From Balanoglossus misakiensis (taxonomy: Eukaryota > Hemichordata), in NCBI GenBank assembly GCA_040954595.2, contig CM082578.2, forward strand, positions 15,438,001 through 15,502,000: DNA of 64,000 nt. The letters run 5' to 3'. Numbering within the stretch: position 1 is the first letter of the stretch; the number at the start of each line of letters is the position of its first letter. Shown here piece after piece: positions 45,392-58,063 of the stretch. The notes beneath the pieces were generated by a model that saw only the letters and a list, made by a program, of their open reading frames with translations, ran no database searches and was not told the origin of the DNA. A program made the position numbers and the translations under genes.

Positions 45392-48300
45392 ATGGCTGCG
45401 AGAACGCAAGGGAGCTGGGTAGGTAACAGTAACGTTTTCCCCCCATAGCAACGCGTCACAAACTGACGAATATGGCTTCGATCTCCAACAGACGAGGTGT
45501 ATATTGCGGTGTATATTACTAAGGCTGATCTTTCTCTCTCGTTCCTTTCACAGTATCCTTCGGGCTTCCACGGTCACTTTCGCAGCAAGATCAGAAACGA
45601 CTTCGTGAATGATTACAGGCAGCAGGCAAAACCGTCGCCGCCGCTGAAATTCGTCAAACGATTATCGGTAAGTTCATGTTTCTTGGAACAAGTGGGTAAC
45701 GGTGATCTTGGCCGGGCATTTTTGCGCTTGGATTGCCGTGATATCGCTGAATCAAATGAGACGGCGGCAGCCATAGACACCCAACATGGCGTGACGCGTC
45801 TCTGGTTGTCCGGGAGCTATAAGGGTCATGCTTTGTTATTGATAACCGTCAAATTGAATAGTTGTCGTGTGCGGGGTTGGTCGGTGGGCCAAAGCAACGT
45901 CGACTGACAGAAACACTCCGATGTAAGCAGACTTTAATCCCTTCATGATAACCTCGTTAAAAAGGTGAAATGCCATGCGAAATTGACCCACAAAAAGTAA
46001 ATATAATCAAATTTAATATAAGCGACCCATTACTTGGGCAAGTTGTCAGTGTTACTAGAGATATGTCATTGTAAAACATGATGGGCTGTCAGAAATGACA
46101 TAATGAAAAGAGAAATTCTACATTTACATTGTAATATACATGTAATTACATCAAGTTTTTTTGTTTTATATTAAATAATTTATTATAACTTTCATGTTTG
46201 ACATGAAAGTTATAATAAAATGTACTAGTAAACATGAATTTGATCTGATTTATTGCACAAACATTGAATCAATCAACATTGATACTGTCATAGATGACTT
46301 AGCATTGTCTAGGGAACAGTCTTTTTTTCATTAGTACAAAATACAATTTCAACCTTGCTTGGAGCAGAAGGAATCTACTGAAATAAAACATAGATCTATT
46401 GTGTATATCCCTCTTCAAAGTGACAAGCCACTTCTAGAGGTATTTTGTGAACTTTAGACTCAGATACACTTATCTACTTTCTGACCAAGTCCTGTAAAGT
46501 CTTTAGGACGGTGATTTGATTTAATACCATCGACATTTCTCTTTTCATTTTCAACATCATGAGTAATTTTATTATGAATGATCTTGAAAAGATTCAAACG
46601 AGAGAATCTGAATTTTTACAAGAATAATTGACAACCTCAAGATTGTTGTGGGTGAATTATATTAAGATGAACACAACTTGTTAAGTTATTGTAAGAAATA
46701 CTCTGCAGCAATTCAATCCATTACCTGGTTTTACAAATATATAGCAAAGTATGCTCAAGCAGTCAATGTTTAATGTAACTGCTCTATATGTTCCTTTGTC
46801 CCAAATTTGTCATACGGCAGTAATCATTGTCAGTGCTCAGACCACACCATGTCGCATGATGTAACAAGTATGATCAGTAAATATAACTGATTATATTATA
46901 CCAGTATATTGATGGTGTAAATCACGCTATTTGATTGGTCGAGACACGACACGTGACCGTGATATATTAGCCATATACCACAGTCATATATCATAGTTAA
47001 AGAAAATGCCTTTTTAAAATGTTTTATGCAAAGTTTCAATATACTGGCATAATATAATAGCAATAAAACACCCCCAGCCATGGTATACCACTCGATTTTG
47101 ACCAGTTCAACTCCATATACGCACTCGCTATCGCTCGTGCGTATATGTCGAGAACTGGTCAAAATCTCGTGATATACCATGGCTGGGGGTGATTTATTGC
47201 TTAAATATAATATACAAACACTTGATAAGACAGTTTATAGAAAATCAAGGCGTAAAGGGTTAATCTTTTACATGTGTGGGCCATTGACACCCAGACGTAA
47301 AAATTGAAGAGGTATTACCTTATCAAAACACAGACTGTAGAAATTTCCTGGGTCCATAGTTCAGGCAATTCATGTTTTTATATATTAGACATTAGAGTAA
47401 GTGTACAATGTCTTGAACATGGTTTTAACAACATTTTGTCTCTTTGTTAGTGTGCTGACATTATCTACGAAAAAGAATAATTTTAATTTCTGATATATGA
47501 AGTCTCGTATGGTTGAAAGAACCACATGTTGAAGACATATCATTCAACTTGAATGCAATGCAATCAACAGGTGGTTCTCTGAATTATCAAACGTACAATT
47601 TCACTCCCTTGGGTTGGATATGCAAGTAACTCTATGATTGTAACCCGCATCCTTCTTCCATGATAATCATAGGGTTTAGAATTTCCTCAAATTGTTTAAC
47701 AATGTGGTCTTTATAGATATTTGCTTCTAACTATTGACTGTAACTATTCACTCACACTGAAATAATGTAAATATTGTCTTCTTTATTTTTCCCTTGACAG
47801 GAGAAGCCAACATGTCACCATTTCTCACACCACGACAACAGATTCTCATTCCTCAATACTGTCACCTCCTTCCAAGATGTAAGTACAATTGTTATGCATG
47901 GTTACCGTAGCAACCAATTTATTTTCTTCCCCTTGGTTGTTTACACCCGTGTCAGGAATGAAGAACTCAACGGGCCTCAGTGGATACCACTTCCCGGGAG
48001 TGGTTGTTCAGCTACTGTACTGTAAACTGCAATGGCTTTTGTGAACCTGATACTACATGTAAATCTCTCCGCAGTCTGGAGTTTTAATTATATAATTGTA
48101 CATTCGATTTGGTGTGTTAATGCTTTAATCAATGGACTGTTACCTGAGGCACACCTTTTTACTGGGCAGATTATGTGCAGTGGGTATTACTTGGGTCATT
48201 TCCCATTGAGAGTGGCAAAACTAAACCAATTAAAGCAGACTGTTTGAGCCCTTGCAATACATGTGCCTTAGATGACGTACACGCAGCTAATTTTACTAAG

Positions 48301-51300
48301 AGATTCAATATTTTCTGAACTTTTATCTGCAAGAATCCTCACTATGTACATGTACAGTGTCACTATGGGTTGATTACTAGTATTTGTCATAGCAACAGCC
48401 AACACTATCTGCAGACACCCTAAATGAGCTCTCCAATACTTGTCTAGAACAACATTTTTTTCCTTCAGTGTGTATCCAACAAATAGTTTAGGCTATGTGG
48501 GACAAAAAACAAACAATGTTATCAGAAAGTTCCAGCATACTGCCCACAAAACTATGAACACAAACAAATTTACTCAAACAAGTGTTTTCAAGATTTTCCT
48601 CAAGTACATGTCAATGTTTTGAGTGTTTACATTAATTTTGCCATGTTATTTATCGTCTGTACACTTTTCAAATATTTTTAAGATCGCATGAAGCACACAC
48701 TTGGCTCCTGATTTGTAGTGCAAATATTTGCCAGTGTTGTACACCTTTCTTGTTGGTCAGTGCTTGAGTTAGGGACTTCAGTGTACACAGTATTGATTTC
48801 AGTTGTTGACACAAGGACATCAAACATGCGGACAGATTCACTTTTAAATCATTTCACTAGACACTCAAATACTCTTTTAGTTCACTTGATCCATAATTTG
48901 AAATGGGGGTCATTGTCTGGTTGCACTTGTCAGTGTTCATGTAAGCACTTAAATCAGAGAAAGTCATTTCAATTCATAGTACAAGTCTGTGTAAGTGTTT
49001 AAAAAAAACTAAAACCATACAATTACAAAGATATTCATTCACCATCCTGTTATCAAGAAAGTTAAGTGTTTTAGTTTTCCCATGACAGGGGGATTTTAAA
49101 TTGTAATCCATCGCCAGTGCACAAGAGCTAAGTTAATAATAGCACCATTTAATTTAACACTTCAGTTCCTGGAGATTTCAATTAATGTTTCATTTTCAGT
49201 GATTAGCCCATGTGGAAATTTATTTCTCCTTGTAATGTCGCAAAGTACACTAAAAAGAACTTATGTTCGGTTTTCGAATGAAAGCAGTCCATTTTACAAA
49301 TTAGCTCTGATATGCTTGATCGAGCACAACACAACATAACAGTTGCCAGTAACCATGACAAAATTATGCCCTACAGCCTTTCTAAATTACACCATTCTGT
49401 TTGGGTTTTCGTGATTTCCATTGTTCCGACCGACCGTATGTGTGCAGAAATAATTGTAATGCTACACCATGTTGTAACCGTTTACTTCTTGAGGGGGCTG
49501 GGTAAATAAAATGCTACAATTATTGCCTTTCATACTACCAATGTTGATGGTTCTCCGGTCCCTGTAACAAAGATACCTCCAGGACACAATCACATTTCAT
49601 TGTTTGTCTTGTGTGGTTTTTAAAAAAGTAATGGGGTCAGCGCAGGATTTAGCTTGTGATACCTACTAAGCCCACACACACAAGGAATTTTCTCGGGTCG
49701 TTCTGCATCAGTGCATGGTTACTGGGGAATTTTGTTCCACAAGAGATGTAATGTGCACTCGCAGTGTAAAACAGAAAACAATTATAACATTTTGAAATGT
49801 CACACTTGTTGAGCTCTAATTGATAATGTGTGTTTGGGACAGATGGAATTTGCAGATTCAAGAGTCTATACAGTTGCTCTATTTTATCGTAATTTATTTT
49901 CTTCTGGAAATTCCAATATAAGTTTTAGAAAAAATAAGCATACAATAACTTACACATCAATAAAGGAACTAAGTTAGGAAACTGTATTTATTAAAATTCA
50001 CTACCCTGAATACTGCACTGGACAATATGTCGTTCCTAGTAATATCAGCCAATTTAATGTTTCCTTAGCAACAGGTAAACAGTGGTTGCCGTGGGAATAG
50101 TCAGACACAGTTGAGTGAAAATTAAACATTAAAAACCTCCTGATGTAGTGCTTTTAAAGAAATTAAAATTCCTTTGAAAATGAATATGTTTTCGTGACAG
50201 CCTACTGGTTCATTACAACATTAAAAGGTTTTGCCATTTTAACACTATGAAATAATAAAGTTTTGCGTTGTGTAACAGCATATTTGTGCTATTGTTGAAA
50301 ACCCAACAGTATTACATGTATATGTATGTAGTCTGTTCACAATATCCTATTTAACATCACTGAATTAAATGGATTAACTTTTTGTTGGTCTTGATTAGTA
50401 GGGATCAATAACATTAAAACTCCTTTTGTATGTGTCTGAGAATGTCTGAAAAATCGATAAATGCAATGTACTTTTTGTTGTAATTCAGCAGATGCCTGTT
50501 GTATTGCAGTTACGCTGTTGGGAGGGGGATTTTGTTGCAGTGGAAATTTCACATGAATTCTTCTGGTGTATTTCATAAAAATTGCTACTGGAATATTGGT
50601 CTTCATGCTCTTAATAACTGCAGATACGTTGCAAAGCTTTCAACACATTTCCTGTTGTTCTTAATGGAAATCCATCCTTATTATGCACTAATTGACCGTA
50701 ATGGCAAAAGGTACAGGATTCTGTGTGCAATAAAACCATGCAAATCATGATCTCAAAAGTGTGCTTCGTGATGAGAATCAGCAATACTTGAGTGGATTTA
50801 AACAGTTTCTGTGGAAACTTTGTGTGTTGTACAAAGAATGTGACATGGTCATTGAGAGGAATTTTATTCTCAATTTGAAAAGAGAATAATCTAAAGTTGC
50901 CTTGAGCAAAATACATGTACAGTGTACGAGAAAAAGTTTAAGACTGATTTTTGAGACGCATACTGTCATGATTAAATTGTTGAGGGCTCAAGTACAGTGC
51001 ACCTCTTGTACTGTTTCACTCATGAACGGAGTCTCCTGTTCTTGCAGGGTCTGGGGAAGAGGAAGATCCAAGGCAAACAGACAGATGTTTTTCGTCCAGA
51101 CTTCATCTCATGGGTGCCCCATGCGAGGGAAATCAGAGAAATGGGACCAGTTGTTTCATCCTACAGGAATGATTTCAAAGAATCCCGATCGGCTCCAGTT
51201 CAACAGATTCTGATCGATTCAGTGCGGAGACCCAACACGGCCAATCCCATAATTCCCCAGCCACCCATTGATGAAAGACCTGTCACGACGTACCGATTCG

Positions 51301-51863
51301 TTCATAGACATTTACAGCCCAACCCGAAGGTCAATACAAATATGAACACTGGCGAGGTCGAAGATCACCCGGTACCAACAGTCAAATCTAACCCCTACAT
51401 CAATATCAAAGTCCCGCCCGTTTTCGACAGACAGAAGCACCCGTCTCTGACAAAGCTTCGGAGGAGTCGGGCGGCATCGGCGCCACCAATCAGGGAAAGC
51501 GTGGCCATGTGCTTGCAGTGGTACAAGCCGACGTCGGAACAGGTGACGCCGTTGCAGCTGGTCAGTAGGGAGAACAAGTTCGCACCGGCTGAAATCAACG
51601 TCAACCAGACGACAGTACCAGGAGGTATGGAAAACTCATTTCCAACCGTGCCAATGCAGATGCAGACAGCACCAGCCTCTCTGCAACATTCTTCCCTGCA
51701 AGCAACTCCCCTAGTACCACCACCTGTTGCGACAGCGCCCTCTATGTCCACTACAATGCCAGCATCCACTTCTGATTTTACAGCCACGCATTCTATCCCC
51801 CCGGCAACTTTAGACACAGCACCCAAGTCAGCACCGGCAGTTGATGTCTGCCTGGCTGAATAA
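45392..51863 (+). CDS. Uncharacterised protein, possible sperm/cilium microtubule-associated protein (TEPP/SPMIP8-like?)
   Basis: Exons are 45392-45418, 45554-45667, 47801-47878 and 51048-51863, all phase 0 (344 residues). The start MAARTQGSW is in a good context (ACGATGG). Recognisable elements are a Tyr/Arg/Pro-rich N-terminus (RNDFVNDYRQQAKP), the motif HHFSHHDNRFSFLN followed by GLGKRK, RPDFISWVPHAREIREMGP, and a low-complexity Pro/Thr/Ala tail. There are no transmembrane segments or enzyme motifs. The short Pro/Tyr/Arg-rich style and the HDNR..FL..GLG[KR]K pattern recall, from memory only, the testis protein TEPP (SPMIP8). This is a weak guess. The stop codon lies inside an AATAAA (51859-51864). 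The neighbourhood (divergent from IHO1) and upstream X-box/forkhead-like sites are compatible with germ-line or cilium expression. Confidence 0.7.
46179..46219. repeat. Perfect short hairpin
   Basis: Two 19-base arms (TTTATTATAACTTTCATGT and its exact complement) around a TTG loop. AATAAA-type sequence is present on both strands. Confidence 0.85.
46890..47204. mobile_element. 315-bp composite hairpin element, copy 1
   Basis: Matches 56149-56463 with 2 differences in 315 bases. The left half is bounded by TTATATTATACCAGTATATT and a near-perfect inverted copy at about 47031-47051. The right half is a long imperfect hairpin (GCAATAAAACACCCCCAGCC paired with its complement at the end). A 94-codon open frame runs through it on the minus strand but shows no family features. 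Non-autonomous MITE-like element. Confidence 0.85.
47879..51047. other. Long intron 3 of the uncharacterised gene
   Basis: 3.2 kb, AT-rich. I see no exon, RNA gene or repeat array on either strand. Confidence 0.5.
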
Positions 51864-54116
51864 ATTCTCCTTTGGGTCCAAAAATTTAACAGTTATTCAA
51901 ATAATCACAATTCTACAGTATAAACAGTACACTAAATTTTCAGTGACGAAATTCCACACATTAACATATCTTACCAGGGGGTACTTTGTAGTGAAGAGTT
52001 TCTCAAAAACCAAATAGTGTATATTTTTCGCCATTTTTAAAAGTGACTCAGAAAAAAGGGCTTGCAAATTCAGGTCAACAAGGTCATCTGTTTAGTTCAT
52101 TTTTCAGTTGGACCATTTCAGATATTTTCATTTTACATTGTGTACAATAATCATGCAGCTTTGTCTTGGTAAATGCATGGGGAGTGCTTTTGTCCGAGTT
52201 TGATTTGTAATTTGTAAATTGTAGCCGAGATTTGCACTGAAAAATGATGATGCATGAACATTGTAATGAAGGGAGCTCTCCTCGAGTGTCAACTAAACTT
52301 TATACTTCACTAGCATTGATGTCACTTCACACTGTGCCATCAAATATGAGAGAGCTGTTGTCGTGATTAATTTATTCTCTTGAAAAACAAACAAACAAAC
52401 AAACCTTTAACTCCAATGGGTATGCTTCATGTGACCTGCAGTGAGAAGGCTTTTCAGATGTATTTTATGGATTGATGATAAATTTAATGCCTCATTAAAC
52501 ACTACAGGTACATGTATATGTCGTTTCAAACAGTGTTTTTTAACTGCACCATGGAAAATATCCACACTTGCACATTAGTGTGCTTGGCACACTTGAAAGA
52601 AAGCCAAAGAAAAAAAATGAAATGTTAATTGATAATTGATATCCAAATCTTTACATTGAAGATGAACCTTTAAAGTATGTGTAATTTTATAACTCATTGT
52701 ATTCCACATCATCTCAGCCACGTATGCTATGAGCTTGTATGACTGTATACCCAAAATAGGATTCAGTCCCAAGTACGCCATACAATTCATTCTCATGCTG
52801 AAATAAGATTGTGTTTTTTTTCATTCCAGTCAGAACATTGTCAGATGAAACCGTCCTCCATTCTCTGTGCAATTTTGTCACATGTCTTCTAGCATATTTC
52901 ATGAAAATAATTTAAACTTGTATTGTCTAATGTAAGAAACTCACTGTAAAGAAATTATTTAAGCTTTCAATTTATATGCACCTTTTTTGACTGCTAGTTG
53001 TGTATCAACTCCAAAATTAGACCATACTGTGGCCTCCTTGGCCTTGACACTTAGAGTGATGTATAAAGATTGTAGAGGTACACATTAATTTGTACAATCA
53101 TTTCAGTTTTTTTAACGATAATCAAAAAAAGATATATAGGAAGCCAGGGTATCCTTATAACATGACTTTATACTCTGAACTTTGAACTGTATATTGTAAT
53201 GCAAATAGTAAATACTGTAAATAATATGTTAGTTGTTGGTCACTTTGTGTATTTCTATGAAAAGACCTTGGTCTCACCATTTGCACACCATCAACTGCAA
53301 AATTGCATATTTGTACATTTCCATTAAAAAGATATTTTTAAAAATCCATACTTATGTTTCTGGTATATTTTTTCCTACACTTGGAAAGTCCAGCATAATT
53401 GCTGATCTTTCAAACTAGGCATGTTTCAAGTATTATATATGTATATATCAAGTGTGTCTGCGTATCATGAAAAGGGTGGGTGTTTTAAACTTTTCTTTGT
53501 CATATGGTCCAGTCGATCCTCAATTTTGGGTTTGATATGCAATTAAATTTTTGTGTGCATGTGACTGAACCTTGGGTAAAATTTGGACATCGCCGGCACA
53601 GACATGATCATACTGACAACGTAGAGGGCGCTGTGTGATAATTGCAGGCTTAAACCATGAACAAACTTTAATATTTTAATTAACGACACAACGTTTCAGT
53701 TTGATTTGCTTTGCATCAATAGCCACTTTAATGTCCAGATTACACAGTTTGCTATTTGAAAGGAAATATCAAATCATTAGACCCTTGGTACAAACTTACA
53801 TTTCAAGTTCAACAAATTTTACAAAGCGGTGTACCACTTTAATGTACTGTCATCATTACACTTCCATTGTCTATAACATGCTAAAAAACACTACTAATAT
53901 ACATGTACTATGTTCCTAACATTAATATTATTGAAATCAGTGATTTCTTCTAATAATCATAATCACAAATACATGTACCAATGTCTCATTTTCTTTAATA
54001 CCAAGCTGGCATTCAGTAAATACATTCAAGCCTCTCATTGTTGTTTAGATTGTGAATTGGAGGTCATGTTCAGATTTGAAGGGTCATGTAAATTAGGGTA
54101 CTGAATGCGCTCTTTC
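51864..54116. other. Convergent intergenic region, no gene seen
   Basis: AT-rich 3' flanks of the uncharacterised gene and of the FOXRED2-like gene. It contains a (CAAA)n run at about 52388-52404. No supported coding exon or RNA gene. Confidence 0.55.
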
Positions 54117-57100
54117 TTATTGCTCAAGAAGACCCAACTTGCATTCAAATTTCTGTGATTTCTTTGCGATTTCTGCCTGTCGTTTCATTTCGATCTCTTC
54201 CTGTGTCCAAGGCCTGTATACCTTGGACCATTCTTCATCTGGAAACAGCCTTTCATAGTGATCCCCTTTCCCGACTCCAATCTGGAAACAAGAGAAGAAA
54301 GAAAGTACTGTCATGATGCATTTTTCTTTGAAGCAAATTCTGACAAACTATAATTTCATGCCATATAGGATTCTATCCTAGTCTTAACGAAACCAGGCAT
54401 TCCTAGTACATGTACACGTATATGTCAAAGTGTTTTGTTGCTATGGGCAGCCATCTTGTTAGCCTCGTCTTGAGTGTGCATATTTGCTTGTCGGTATACA
54501 TAGGATTTGGAATGATTCAAAAATTAGAAGGACATTGCAGTCTGTCACCCATACTGTACCTGTCTATGAAATAGATTTTTTAGTTTGTTGCTGAACCGAT
54601 CTGGGTTTGTATCTCCAACAAATATCTTCTTGTCCGCTCTGACCACAAGGGAACCACCAACATGAACTTCTTCCAGGAGTACGCCACGCTTGTAAGAGTA
54701 AAATACACCCTGCGGAAAGGCTGTACATTTGCAGTCTCTTGGATTCATGTCACCAGGCTTGAAGAATTCTGTTGCACTCATTGTTGGAAATCTTCAAAAA
54801 AGAAAGAAGCTTGGGTTAATGCTAGGCTTAAAGAAGATCAATAAATCTAAAGAACCAGATTGAAATTACTGTGAGATATGTTATACTCCCCATACAGGTG
54901 ATTATGTTTGCAGTGTTGACTGTGATAATTTAGTCTGATATTTACCGTAGCACTCCTCTCATTCAATTGACAGACAACTATTGAACATACCTGTGATGGC
55001 TATCTTCAATTGTAATGATTAACATGTGTTCTTGGCTCATGAAGTAGTCATTTTTCAAAACCCATGCTTGGGGCAATTCATAGTAGTACTCTACAACCCC
55101 CTTCATAGTTTCACTGCCATCTGATAAGAAAAGAAACATTTTGATGTTACTCAAATATGTAACAAATGGATAACCTTCAAAAAGGTGTACACGTTCTTGT
55201 CTGCTGAAAGAAAATGTCATTAAGTTGTGGGTAGGTGTTACCTCACACATCAGTTAAAACTTAAAACCAGTTCTGTACATGCTCCCAACAACTTTACCCA
55301 TCTACAAGAGTTTTCTTTGCCGAACACATGAAAATGGGCAAAAAACTGTAGAAGTATACTGTAGAGGTAGTGTACCTTCTTTTGGCCCCTCTTCTGGTTT
55401 CAGAACAGCAACATCACACATGAAGCCTTGACCAAGTTGGTAGAGTGCAGATGAGACACTGATATGATCTAGAAGAAGGACGTGGTACATACACTCTGTG
55501 TTGGTATGTGCTTATAGCAATCAAAGATTTCCCTTGTCAGTTTTAAATACACATTAGAAATCAGGAAATATATTGAATAAAAACTCACCAAGATATCGAA
55601 ATAAACAATCCCTAAAAATTCATTCATTTGCTTTTCTTTTCAAAAAAATTGAGAACAAACTGGTGAAATCAGGCAAAAAAGTTCATGCCCCCTCTCTGAC
55701 AGTGCAACTGTTTCCTTTGTTTTTACTTGACCACATGGATCAAAGAACAGGTGGGGAGTATGTTGTCAATAGCTGATTTGAATAGAGTTTTTCTGAGACT
55801 TCCGTGATCAACAAGTGGGAATATCGACTCACGAGTCATGAACTTTGCAAGTTCTTCTGCATCTATTGTTGGGAACACCCTCTTCCACAAATCCTGGCCA
55901 TCATACCGCAAACCCAGCATGTAAAACAGTGAACGGATGTTGTAGCGGAAACCATGGATGAAACCCGAGGCTGCTCTGCGATCCCTCGCCTGCATGGCTG
56001 TACCGATGAAGTAAACGTCTGGTACAGTAGTCTCCCAGTGTTCATCAAGGATGGGAAATTTGCCTTTACAGTGTGTTTCTGGAGAAGGAAGAAAGCTTAA
56101 GGGTTAGTAATTCCACTGGTTCTTGAAATCCAGCAGACTAAATTTGTTATTATATTATACCAGTATATTGATGGTGTAAATCACGCTATTTGATTGGTCG
56201 AGACACGACACGTGACCGTGATATATTAGCCATATACCACAGTCATATATCATAGTTAAAGAAAATGCCTTTTTAAAATGTTTTATGCAAAGTTTCAATA
56301 TACTGGCATAATATAATAGCAATAAAACACCCCCAGCCATGGTATACCACTCGATTTTGACCAGTTCAACTCCATATACGCACTCGCTATCGCTCGTGCG
56401 TATATGTCGTGAACTGGTCAAAATCTCGTGATATACCATGGCTGGGGGTGTTTTATTGCTTAATTGAAGCATGCGAACAAGTATATACCGACATACTATA
56501 AGGCGAACGTTTATACAAAACGGAAATGGGTCCAAGGTAAATTAAATGACCAAGGGAATCTTTGTTTACCTGGTTTGCAACTGTCGTCAAACAAGTCCAA
56601 ATTAATAAATTTCCACCCAGTGGCCAAGATAACTTTATCATAACCTTTACTGGTGAAGGTAGCTGTGCCTGGTGGGTCCCAATGGGGGAGTTCCATCTCA
56701 AACACCTGAGTTATTTTCCCATCGTCTTCCTTGATGAATTTCTTGGTGTCACATTGCCGCAATGCATGTAGGGACTTGAGGTGGTACATGTCGATGATGG
56801 AGTTGTTCACGGCGCGAAGGTTGCCCACAAAATGAGTGTCCCACGCGAAAATCACCGGCGTTCGGGTGCACATGTGAATGATGGCAGCGCTGCTGGCCAG
56901 GTGATCTGCGGTCTACAAAAACGTATACGTTTTATGTGACAATGATATACCAAAGGAATTTGTCTTCAGTTTGAAGGAAACCAGTTTTTCCTAAAGTTCT
57001 TTACTTTGGTTTAGAACTCAAGTAAACCAGAAGAACTCGTGCAAACTGCTGAGCACCGTAAAATGGATCAAGATCATAGGATGACCACTTACTTCGAATG

Positions 57101-58063
57101 CACTGTTGCCTCCGCCGAGGATGAGCACTTTCTTGTTTTCATACTCTTTCAAATCCAGGGAGTGGTTTTGGTATGTGTCAACATGCTCGAGGCCCTCAAT
57201 GTCAGGGTTATCTTCAAGGACGGGGCCGGTGCCAACCAGGAGGACTTTGCAAGTAATAGTGTTGCCTTTGTCGTCAGTCAGTGAAAAACGGGAACGAAAT
57301 TTGCCATCCAGAACTGCCTCCCTATGAACCTGCTTGATGGTGGTGTTGTAGCGAATTTTCAGTTTGAACTTTTGAACGTAGTCACTTAGGTATCTGCAAG
57401 TAGAGAATGGCAGTCGAGACAGTTATGGTTTGGAGTATAAAGGATGGGATGATGCTGAAAGTGTGAAGGATTGTCAAAACCGACGTATAAAAGCGCAACG
57501 CCTCAGAGTTGTCCCAAGCAGAGAATGTAAATTAATTTTCGTTCGACCCCCAGAGGTCGTGACTCACTTGACCAGCACGTCGGCTGATGGAAATAGTTCA
57601 TCGGTGTATTTGGTGAAGAGCATGTCATCGTCATCGCTCAGCAGAGAGTTCCAGTCGTGGCGAAGGTTGAACTCTTTCTCGGGGAAATAGTTGAACTTCT
57701 TGTTGATGGAGATCAGCGTCCGATGACGCGGCTGACACTTGAATAGAGACCCGGGACAGTCGGCCTTTTCTAGTACAATGTAATCCTTGTCAGCTTTCTC
57801 CATGTAATAGGCCATCTGGACCCCAGCAGGGCCAGCGCCAATGATGACGTATTCGAAATCTGAAAGGAAAACGATATGCGCACTGGTATATATGATCGAT
57901 GATGATGGCAGTGGTGGTGGTGAGGTTTATAAGATAGTAGTAATTTTCTCATACATCAGTTAGCAGTCAAGGACTGAACGTGAATTACCAGAAAAAAAGA
58001 TAGCAACTTGTAGCTAAAGTAACCGTAGTTATAAACAACGCAACACATACCGTTTTTGTCCAT
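54117..58063 (-). CDS. FOXRED2-like FAD-dependent oxidoreductase
   Basis: FOXRED2 (ERFAD) is an ER-luminal flavoprotein linked to ER-associated degradation. This homologue has exons 58051-58063, 57568-57859, 57093-57393, 56570-56912, about 55770-56078, 55376-55468, 54991-55120, 54560-54791 and 54117-54281 (about 625 residues). Features are the FAD fold VIIGAGPAGVQMAYYM (about 9-24), PRHRTLISINKKFN, EFNLRHDWNSLLSDD, the NAD(P)H motif LILGGGNSAFETA (about 193-204), THFVGNLRAVNN, VILATGWKF, FIGTAMQARD and ASGFIHGFRYNIRSLFYML. These correspond in order to human FOXRED2. Unlike FOXRED2, the reading frame starts MDKNDFEYV with no signal peptide and ends LGLLEQ with no KDEL-type signal, so it may be a cytosolic relative. 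The 3' boundary of the 55770 exon is uncertain, because the donor matching the next phase is non-standard (GTTCTT at about 55752). Confidence 0.85.
56149..56463. mobile_element. 315-bp composite hairpin element, copy 2
   Basis: In a FOXRED2-like intron, 107 bases from an exon. Same sequence and orientation as 46890-47204 except two A/T differences (in GTCGTGAAC and GGTGTTTTA). Structure as described for copy 1. Confidence 0.85.

Larger units (their letters stand above)
45668..47800. other. Intron 2 of the uncharacterised gene, with inserted elements
   Basis: Contains a perfect 41-bp hairpin (46179-46219) and one copy of the 315-bp hairpin element (46890-47204). The rest is AT-rich with nothing recognised. 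Confidence 0.6.

Noticed and set aside
46896-47180. 94-codon minus-strand open frame repeated at 56155-56535
   Set aside because: It lies inside the 315-bp hairpin element. Its preservation follows from the 99% DNA identity, and it has no domain features.
51395-51826. 143-codon frame antisense to the last exon of the uncharacterised gene
   Set aside because: Gly/Val/Ala-rich shadow of a Pro/Thr/Ala-rich coding strand.
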